Assembly (NCBI GenBank): GCA_003152835.1 | Contig: PMBC01000175.1 | Span: 14,213 to 53,928 of the forward strand | Length of the DNA stretch: 39,716 nucleotides | Reading direction: 5' to 3' | Source of the DNA: Bacteroidales bacterium | Lineage (GTDB): Bacteria; Bacteroidota; Bacteroidia; Bacteroidales; VadinHA17 | Shown: positions 33,503-39,716 of the stretch, in pieces | Position numbering within the stretch: position 1 is the stretch's first letter | How the letters are laid out: every line of letters starts with the position of its first letter | The notes under the pieces: generated by a model | Seen by the model: only the letters and a program-made list of their open reading frames with translations | Told to the model about the DNA's origin: nothing | Database searches by the model: none | Program-made: the position numbers and the translations under genes

Positions 33503-34684
33503 ATGAAAATTCTGATGGTCCTGGAAAATTCATTTCCTCCGGATGAACGGGTTGAAAATGAAATAGACATTCTATTAAAAAATGGATTTCAGATCACCCT
33601 GGTATGCACCAAGAGAAGCGGGAAGAGCGAGATGGAAGAAAAGGATGGACTTACAATCTTCAGGATCCCGCTTTCAAAATTTATTTACAAATCAAGTGCC
33701 CTGGCTCTTGAACTGCCCTTTTACTTTTACTTCTGGAATAAGCAGCTTTCTGACATATTAAACCGAACCCGTTTTGATGCAATTCACCTTCACGATCTGC
33801 CACTTGTAAAAGTATGTACCAGACTGGCCGAAAAATACAGATTGCCGCTGATTTGCGATTATCATGAGAATCGTCCGGAGATCATGAAAATGTACCATCA
33901 TGTTCAGAGTTTCCCCGGTAAATGGCTCATCTCTGTCAACCGGTGGTTAAGATATCAGATGAAAGAGAGCCAGAAAGCTGACCGTCTGATCCTCGTTACT
34001 GATGAAGCAAAGGATTACTATATAAATAATTACGGCCTGGATCCCCGGAAAATAATCGTCCTGCCGAATTATATTGTCCTTGACCGTTTCAGGAAGCTAG
34101 TCCCTGAAACATCCATACAACCAGCTGATCATGATATTTTTACAGTTGTGTATTTCGGCGATACCGGGTTTAGAAGAGGTACCCTTACTATCCTTGAGGC
34201 AGCAGATAAACTTAAGGATAAGAATATACGCTTCCTCATAATCGGTACAAGCAGTGAGCAGGATCTCCTCAGGAAGGAAGCAACCATCCGTAATCTAAAG
34301 AACGTAACATTTGCCGGCTGGATCCCTCCTGCTGAGGCTATGAAACTTATAAGCTGGACTGATGCAGGCATTTGCCCTTTCTTAAGGAATATCCATCACG
34401 ATACTACCTATGCCAATAAAATGTTCCAATATATGGCTCTGGGAAAGCCTGTAATTGTAAGTGACTGTACCGCCCAGGCTAATTTTGTGACCAGGGAAAA
34501 GTGCGGACTTGTATTTGAGGCAGGCAATGCTGATGAGTTATGCGACCGGATAATAAAGCTTACTAGCAGGAATGAATATGACCCTCTCAGCAAAAATGCC
34601 TCTGCATGCGTAACAGAAAAATATAACTGGGAAAACTATGGCAGGAGATTAATTGAATTATATTCAGGCCTTCAAAATAATTAG
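33503..34684 (+). CDS. GT4 family glycosyltransferase
   Basis: 393 residues. The N-terminal domain begins MKILMVLENSFPPDERVENE with DAIHLHDLPLV further on. The C-terminal donor domain has VYFGDTGFRRGTLTILEAA, FAGWIPPAEAM and YANKMFQYMALGKPVIVSD, matching the E/Q-x7-E region of the GT4 fold, with Q replacing the usual first Glu. It transfers an activated sugar to a glycan intermediate; specificity unknown. First gene of the plus-strand unit. Confidence 0.9.
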   Translation: MKILMVLENSFPPDERVENEIDILLKNGFQITLVCTKRSGKSEMEEKDGLTIFRIPLSKFIYKSSALALELPFYFYFWNKQLSDILNRTRFDAIHLHDLPLVKVCTRLAEKYRLPLICDYHENRPEIMKMYHHVQSFPGKWLISVNRWLRYQMKESQKADRLILVTDEAKDYYINNYGLDPRKIIVLPNYIVLDRFRKLVPETSIQPADHDIFTVVYFGDTGFRRGTLTILEAADKLKDKNIRFLIIGTSSEQDLLRKEATIRNLKNVTFAGWIPPAEAMKLISWTDAGICPFLRNIHHDTTYANKMFQYMALGKPVIVSDCTAQANFVTREKCGLVFEAGNADELCDRIIKLTSRNEYDPLSKNASACVTEKYNWENYGRRLIELYSGLQNN

Positions 34685-34691
34685 CAAGAAT

Positions 34692-35570
34692 ATGGATTGT
34701 TTCTGTTTTGTTATCCTACATTACCAGACAAAAACTGATACAATTGAATGTATAAATTCAATCCTTGCAAATATTCTTTATCCCAACCTGAGGATAATTG
34801 TGGCCGATAACGGGTCTCCCAACAAAAGCGGCATAGAATTGAAGGAACAATTTAAGGGCTACGAACAAGTTGAAGTTCTTTTATCTCCTGATAATCTTGG
34901 ATTTACAGGCGGGAATAATATTGGTTTCCAGTATGCAAAACATACGTGCAGCGCGGATTTTATTGCCTTGATCAACAATGACACTATAATCGAACAGAAA
35001 GATTTTGCTGATGCAATTATCAGTAAATACAAAAGTTCACCTTTCCATATTCTTGGTCCCGATATAGTTACTTTGTCAGGGCAACATCAGAACCCTGTCT
35101 TTAATAAATTATCCTCCCTCCGGGCAGTTCAGAACTATATTAAACATTACCGCAAGGTTTTATTCCTAAATTACCTTTGCCTTGACACTCTTCTTGAGAA
35201 AATAAAGAAAGCCTTCATTCCGAAATCGAACATTCACATTGAAGATATCTCAATGGATATTGATCACTTCTCCGAGCAGGAAGGAGTTGCCCTGCATGGA
35301 AGCGCCATTATATTCTCAGGCTTGTATATCAAAAAATATGATGGACTCTATCCGGGACCATTCATGTATGGCGAGGAAGCCATCCTTGATTATTTCGTAA
35401 AAAAAGACAAGCTAATATCAGTTTACTGGCCCGAAGTAAGCATACTGCATAAAGATGATTCGTCAACCAATTACGTGTACAAAAAAGCACTAAAGAAAAG
35501 AAGGTTTTATTTAAAGAATTTTATCCGTTCCTTAAGGGTGCTCGAAAAACTATTTAATGAAGGAAAATAA
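34692..35570 (+). CDS. GT2 family glycosyltransferase (rhamnosyltransferase-like)
   Basis: 292 residues from ATG 34692, 7 bp after the GT4 stop. An in-frame TTG at 34653 lies inside the GT4 gene and is not needed. The GT-A core shows FVILHYQTKTDT, VADNGSPN, LGFTGGNNIGF and the metal-site stretch LINNDTI. GSAIIFSG and YGEEAILDYF mark the acceptor region typical of GT2 rhamnosyltransferase-like proteins. It overlaps the next gene by 14 bp if that one starts at 35557. Confidence 0.9.
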   Translation: MDCFCFVILHYQTKTDTIECINSILANILYPNLRIIVADNGSPNKSGIELKEQFKGYEQVEVLLSPDNLGFTGGNNIGFQYAKHTCSADFIALINNDTIIEQKDFADAIISKYKSSPFHILGPDIVTLSGQHQNPVFNKLSSLRAVQNYIKHYRKVLFLNYLCLDTLLEKIKKAFIPKSNIHIEDISMDIDHFSEQEGVALHGSAIIFSGLYIKKYDGLYPGPFMYGEEAILDYFVKKDKLISVYWPEVSILHKDDSSTNYVYKKALKKRRFYLKNFIRSLRVLEKLFNEGK

Positions 35571-36543
35571 TATGCCTGAAACAAGCAAATGCCGCATCTG
35601 TTATAACGAGACTGACAACAAGAACTATTTCATAAAGGAAATGCATTATGGCACATGCGAAGAGTTTGAGTATATTGAATGCGGCAACTGCGGATGTCTG
35701 CAGATAAAATCATATCCCCGGGATCCGGGAAAATACTATCCGTCTGATTATGGAGCGCATAACGTAGCTAATTCTGACCGGCCCGGTAAATTCATAGGAT
35801 GGCTCAGGAAAAAGAAGCTAAAGCATGTCCTGAATGAGAAGAAAAGCCTTATTGGTTTCTTTTTGAATATTGTCATCAAACCCGGCTTTGAGAAGAAAAT
35901 GCTGCCGGCAGACATAAAAAGGGATAGTTCAATTCTCGACGTTGGTTCAGGCGCCGGTTCATTGATCCTGAATCTCAGAAATAAAGGTTTTACTGATATT
36001 ACCGGAACCGACATTTTCATAGATAAGGATCTGATTTATGATGATTGCCTGAGAATTTATAAAAAGACATTGAACGAAATTGAGGATACTTTTGATTTCA
36101 TTATGCTGAATCACTCCTTCGAGCATATGCCGGATCAGGATGTTGTGCTCACTAACCTCAGGCGGCTTATCAAGCCAGGGAAAACAATCATGATCAGGAT
36201 ACCCGTAAAAACAGATTATATTTGGAATCTTTATGGCATAAACTGGGGTTCGATAGATGCCCCCCGCCATTTTTACCTTCACACTGTGAAGAGCATGGAA
36301 ATAATTGCTGCAAGGAACAGATTCAGCGTCGCGAGCGTAATATTTGATTCCGGTATCTTCCAGTTTTATGCAAGTGAGCAAATCATCAGGGGAATACCAT
36401 TGAGGTCGGAAAACTCTTATTATCTGAATAAAAAATCGACTCTTTTCAGCAGATCGGAAATTAAAAAATTCCAGAGAGATGCTAATGAACTGAATAAAAG
36501 ACACCAGGGAGATGGCGCATGTTTTTATTTAAAACCACTTTGA
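35557..36543 (+). CDS. SAM methyltransferase with N-terminal zinc-ribbon
   Basis: 328 residues. Four cysteines in CRICYNE and ECGNCGC (about 12-50) form a likely zinc site, as in sugar C-methyltransferase relatives. The Methyltransf_23-like core has ILDVGSGAGSLILNL and FIMLNHSFEHMPD. The APRHFYLHTV stretch is typical of this group. It probably modifies a nucleotide sugar or glycan. ATG 35557 overlaps the GT2 gene; ATG 35572 is an alternative five codons later. It ends 8 bp before the flippase gene. Confidence 0.88.
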   Translation: MKENNMPETSKCRICYNETDNKNYFIKEMHYGTCEEFEYIECGNCGCLQIKSYPRDPGKYYPSDYGAHNVANSDRPGKFIGWLRKKKLKHVLNEKKSLIGFFLNIVIKPGFEKKMLPADIKRDSSILDVGSGAGSLILNLRNKGFTDITGTDIFIDKDLIYDDCLRIYKKTLNEIEDTFDFIMLNHSFEHMPDQDVVLTNLRRLIKPGKTIMIRIPVKTDYIWNLYGINWGSIDAPRHFYLHTVKSMEIIAARNRFSVASVIFDSGIFQFYASEQIIRGIPLRSENSYYLNKKSTLFSRSEIKKFQRDANELNKRHQGDGACFYLKPL

Positions 36544-36551
36544 TCTGAAAG

Positions 36552-38066
36552 ATGCTTTCAAGGATTAAATCAACGGCTAAGAACTCCATAATATACGGGC
36601 TGGGAAACCTCTCCTCCAAGCTGATTGGACTTGTGCTGTTGCCTCTTTATACCAGTGTCCTGCCTGTAGGCGAATTCGGGAAACTGGCCATGCTCGAAAC
36701 GACAGCTCAGATTCTTGTGGCCATATTCGGAATGAGCCTGCATGCCGCCTATTTCAGATGGTACTGGGATGAAGAGTATAAACAAAAACAGAAATCGCTC
36801 TTCTTCACTCTTTTGGTTTTCCTTGGCGCCATGTCGCTGCTGATGGTGATCAGCCTTACCAACGCAGCATCCCCGCTTTCCTCGATGCTTCTCGACAGTG
36901 ATCATGATGCGCGCCTTATCAGGTTAATGGCCATTACCACTGGCTTCGATATAATGGGAATTCTGCCGCTGACTCTGATGCGTCTTCAGGAGAGACCTCT
37001 TCTCTTTATAACTGCCAATGTTACAAAATTCACAACAAACCTTGTCCTTACCATACTGTTCATTGTTGGATTACATCATAAAATTGAGGGCATCTACGAG
37101 GCTCAGATAATCGGGAATGTCATTTTCTTCGTTTTCCTTTCAAAGTACATCTGGAATCATCTGGAGTTCAGGTTTGAAGTCAAGGCACTGAAGGAAATGA
37201 TATCATTTTCATTTCCTCTGATGCTTGCCTCCATTGCCGGATTTTTTATCACGATGACCGACCGGTACACACTTAAATTCATGAACGGTCTCGAACAACT
37301 CGGTTCCTACCAGTTTGGATTTAAGGTGTCAAATGCTATTAAGATAATAGTTGTCAACTCACTTAATTATGCTGTTCAGCCACTGATATACAAGCTGATG
37401 AATGAACCCAATAATAAACGGTTTTATTCAAAAGTCCTTACCTATTCGGGGTTTGCCATCATGTACCTGGTGATCATCATTTCAGTATTCGGAAAAGAGA
37501 TTGTCATGCTTCTTGCCCAGAAGAAAGAGTACTGGGATGCATACCTGGTCATACCCTTTTTATCTTTCGGCCTCTTTTTCGGATCACTCAGGGATACATT
37601 ATTTACAGGGCTCAACTTTTCGAAGAAAACCAGGGTTTCGGCAATTATAACGATCTCATCTGCTGCAATAAATGTAATTTTCAATATCGTTTTTGTTTTT
37701 TATCTCCATTCAATCGGGGCAGCCCTCGCCACTCTTCTCGCGCAGTTTATCTATTTTTCGCTGGTCTGGAAATATTCACAGAAATATTATTTCATCCCGT
37801 ACGAGATGTATAAGATCTTCAAAATATTTCTTGTCGGGGCTCTCCTAACCCTGGTTGCAATGGCAGCCAACAATCTGCCTCTTCTCCCAGCGATCGGGAT
37901 TAAGCTGGTGCTTATTGCAATTTTCCCGTTCCTGCTTTACTTATGGAATTTTTACGAGGAAATTGAACTTGTCAGACTTAAGGAAATGTGGGTGAAGTGG
38001 AGAAATCCGGTTAACTGGAAAGATCAGTTAAAAAAGAAATCCCCTGACGGGACAAACAGGAATTAA
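36552..38066 (+). CDS. Wzx-type oligosaccharide flippase (polysaccharide biosynthesis protein)
   Basis: 504 residues with about 14 membrane segments in the MOP fold. The opening NSIIYGLGNLSSKLIGLVLL, the loop LPVGEFGKLAMLET and the later MTDRYTLKFMNGLEQLGSY are typical of the family. It would move an undecaprenyl-linked saccharide across the inner membrane. Its place at the end of the GT/methyltransferase unit fits that role. No O-antigen polymerase is evident in the window. Confidence 0.92.
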   Translation: MLSRIKSTAKNSIIYGLGNLSSKLIGLVLLPLYTSVLPVGEFGKLAMLETTAQILVAIFGMSLHAAYFRWYWDEEYKQKQKSLFFTLLVFLGAMSLLMVISLTNAASPLSSMLLDSDHDARLIRLMAITTGFDIMGILPLTLMRLQERPLLFITANVTKFTTNLVLTILFIVGLHHKIEGIYEAQIIGNVIFFVFLSKYIWNHLEFRFEVKALKEMISFSFPLMLASIAGFFITMTDRYTLKFMNGLEQLGSYQFGFKVSNAIKIIVVNSLNYAVQPLIYKLMNEPNNKRFYSKVLTYSGFAIMYLVIIISVFGKEIVMLLAQKKEYWDAYLVIPFLSFGLFFGSLRDTLFTGLNFSKKTRVSAIITISSAAINVIFNIVFVFYLHSIGAALATLLAQFIYFSLVWKYSQKYYFIPYEMYKIFKIFLVGALLTLVAMAANNLPLLPAIGIKLVLIAIFPFLLYLWNFYEEIELVRLKEMWVKWRNPVNWKDQLKKKSPDGTNRN

Positions 38067-38108
38067 TTACTTTTACCCTCGCAATTACTGGATTAATAAA
38101 TTAACAAT

Positions 38109-39716
38109 ATGCAGATTAAGGATTATTTAAAACCGGCAGCTCCTCATATAGCAGCAATAGCCATTTTTGTGGTGTTGAGTTTCGCCTACTTCTACCCTGT
38201 TCTTGAAGGGAAGGTGCTGAAGGCCAATGACTCGATGGTTGCCAAAATAAGCTCAAAGGAGATTGCGGATTTCCGGGCAAAATATGATAAGGAACCATTG
38301 TGGACCAATTCGCTGTTCAGCGGAATGCCCTCATACCTGATCTCAACCGAGTACCCTGGCAATCTTTTCAAACACGTTGATATTGCACTAAGGTCTCCTG
38401 GAATGCCTGTCTCCGTCTTGCTTCTTTCAATGGCAGGCTTTTATTTAATGCTCCTCCTTTTCGGCGTTAATCCATGGCTCTCAATTGCAGGATCTGTCGG
38501 ATATGGTTTATCTTCCTTCATGTTCCAGGTAATTGCTGCCGGGCATAATACCCAGGCAATAGCCCTTGCCTATATGGCTCCGATGATCGGGAGTGTCTGG
38601 TATGCATACAGGCGCGATGCGCTGAAGGGAGCCCTCCTGACAGCATTTTTCCTTACTCTCGAAATAGTTTCAAATCATCCGCAGATGACATATTATTCAC
38701 TGATGTGTCTTCTGGTATTTGTCGTAACCGAATTCATCTTTGCGGTTAAGGAAAAAGCAATACTGAAGTTTTTAAAAACATCTGCAATTCTGATTATTCC
38801 AATTATCATTGCCATTGGCATCAATTTCGCATTTCTCTATACCACCTTTGAATATGGCAAATATTCAACAAGGAGCAAATCAGAACTCACAGCACCCAAT
38901 ATTAATAAATCATCAGGTCTCGACCGTGACTATATTACATTATGGAGCTATGGAGTTGGTGAAACAATGAATCTGCTTATTCCCGATTTCAAGGGGGGTG
39001 CAAGCGAACCATTCGATCGCAATTCAGAGACAGTTAAGGCTCTGAGGCAAAATGGAAACGGGTCGGCAGTCAGTATGGTCATGAAGTATTGGGGTACCCA
39101 GCCCGGAACCGGTGGCCCACATTATGTGGGAGCAATCATCTTCTTTCTTTTCGTTCTCGGTTTAATAATCGTCAAGGGCCCTGAAAAATGGTGGCTCCTG
39201 GCTGCAACACTGTTATCGTTAATGCTCGCCTGGGGAAAGAATTTCATGCCTCTGACAAACCTCTTTATTGATTATTTCCCCGGCTATAATAAATTCAGAT
39301 CTGTCACTTTTATCCTGGTAATCTCGCAGTTCTGCATTCCTCTTCTCGGAATACTTGCGCTCAGGGATATTTTTAAATCAGAGACACCTAAAAGGGATTT
39401 TCTTAAAGCATTGGGATTAGCTGCCGGCATTACCGGAGGCGTTCTTCTTATAATAATGCTTATCCCCGCGATTGCAGGCTCATTCGTTAACCCGTACGAA
39501 AATCAGTATCCGGGCTGGCTCAGGAGTGCCATAGTAGCTGACAGAAAACATCTCCTTGAAAGTGATTCACTCAGGTCGCTTGTCTTCATAATAATGGCAT
39601 CCGGAGCCATTCTTGCATTCATGTATGATAAATTACGCAAGGAATACGCTGTTGCAATTATCGGGGTGCTGATCCTTTTCGACCTCTGGACAGTCGACAG
39701 GAGATACCTTAATTCA
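38109..39716 (+). CDS. YfhO-like multi-pass membrane protein, 5' part only
   Basis: The frame runs from ATG 38109 to the window edge, 536 codons with no stop, so the 3' end is missing. It begins with a membrane helix (IAAIAIFVVLSFAYFYPVL). It then shows EPLWTNSLFSGMPSYLIS, GHNTQAIALAYMAPMIGSV and VSNHPQMTYYS, all typical of Bacteroidota YfhO-family proteins, which are GT-C-like and linked to glycosylation of cell-wall polymers or lipids in other groups. At least nine further hydrophobic segments follow. It lies 42 bp after the flippase and may be in the same transcript; TTACTTTTA in the gap could instead be its own weak promoter. Confidence 0.85.
   Translation, partial: MQIKDYLKPAAPHIAAIAIFVVLSFAYFYPVLEGKVLKANDSMVAKISSKEIADFRAKYDKEPLWTNSLFSGMPSYLISTEYPGNLFKHVDIALRSPGMPVSVLLLSMAGFYLMLLLFGVNPWLSIAGSVGYGLSSFMFQVIAAGHNTQAIALAYMAPMIGSVWYAYRRDALKGALLTAFFLTLEIVSNHPQMTYYSLMCLLVFVVTEFIFAVKEKAILKFLKTSAILIIPIIIAIGINFAFLYTTFEYGKYSTRSKSELTAPNINKSSGLDRDYITLWSYGVGETMNLLIPDFKGGASEPFDRNSETVKALRQNGNGSAVSMVMKYWGTQPGTGGPHYVGAIIFFLFVLGLIIVKGPEKWWLLAATLLSLMLAWGKNFMPLTNLFIDYFPGYNKFRSVTFILVISQFCIPLLGILALRDIFKSETPKRDFLKALGLAAGITGGVLLIIMLIPAIAGSFVNPYENQYPGWLRSAIVADRKHLLESDSLRSLVFIIMASGAILAFMYDKLRKEYAVAIIGVLILFDLWTVDRRYLNS

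Noticed and set aside
34653-34691. TTG start for the GT2 gene at 34653
   Set aside because: It overlaps the GT4 gene; the ATG at 34692 starts right at the conserved GT2 N-terminus.

Overview
The window looks like a chromosomal segment from a member of the Bacteroidota, probably a Bacteroidales-like lineage. The reasons are DUF4249 lipoproteins, an STN-type TonB-dependent receptor, a FISUMP-domain protein, the di-heme SdhC-SdhA-SdhB gene order, a homodimeric-type GlyRS, several TAnnTTTG-like -7 promoter elements and short low-complexity intergenic repeats. The species cannot be named from sequence alone. I see no phage, integrase, transposase, CRISPR array or rRNA.

Layout. 1-400: the 3' end of dxs, a heptamer repeat, tRNA-Leu(CAA) and its terminator. 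426-9686: an envelope locus of two divergent units. The minus unit has three DUF4249 lipoprotein paralogs and an MG2/plug-like secreted protein inserted among them. The plus unit has an unrecognised secreted protein followed by an STN-domain TonB-dependent receptor. This is the best candidate in the window for a little-described system. 9673-13659: accessory genes, namely a GNAT acetyltransferase, an MFS exporter, a small membrane protein with a C_GCAxxG_C_C protein, a uracil-DNA glycosylase-like gene ruined by an internal deletion, and a FISUMP protein.

13888-28904 is mostly housekeeping: dCMP deaminase, S41 protease, alpha/beta hydrolase, the sdhCAB operon, a metallophosphatase, an M24B aminopeptidase P, a conserved-looking helical protein of unknown role, dusB, a CPBP membrane protease, nadB and glyS. 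28905-39716 is a surface-glycan biosynthesis region: three GT4/GT4-like and GT2 transferases on the plus strand, a GT2 and a multi-pass membrane protein on the minus strand, two SAM methyltransferases, a Wzx-type flippase, and a YfhO-like membrane protein that runs off the window end.

How the genes work together. Succinate dehydrogenase feeds the quinone pool. NadB supplies iminoaspartate for NAD. The glycan genes together suggest assembly, modification and membrane translocation of a lipid-linked saccharide. The TonB/DUF4249 locus probably binds and imports, or senses, an unknown extracellular ligand. No FecI/FecR pair lies nearby, although the receptor carries an STN signalling domain. Intergenic gaps repeatedly hold small repeats: heptamer tandems, CTCTGTG arrays and C/G hairpins. 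One of these appears to form the last codons of dxs.
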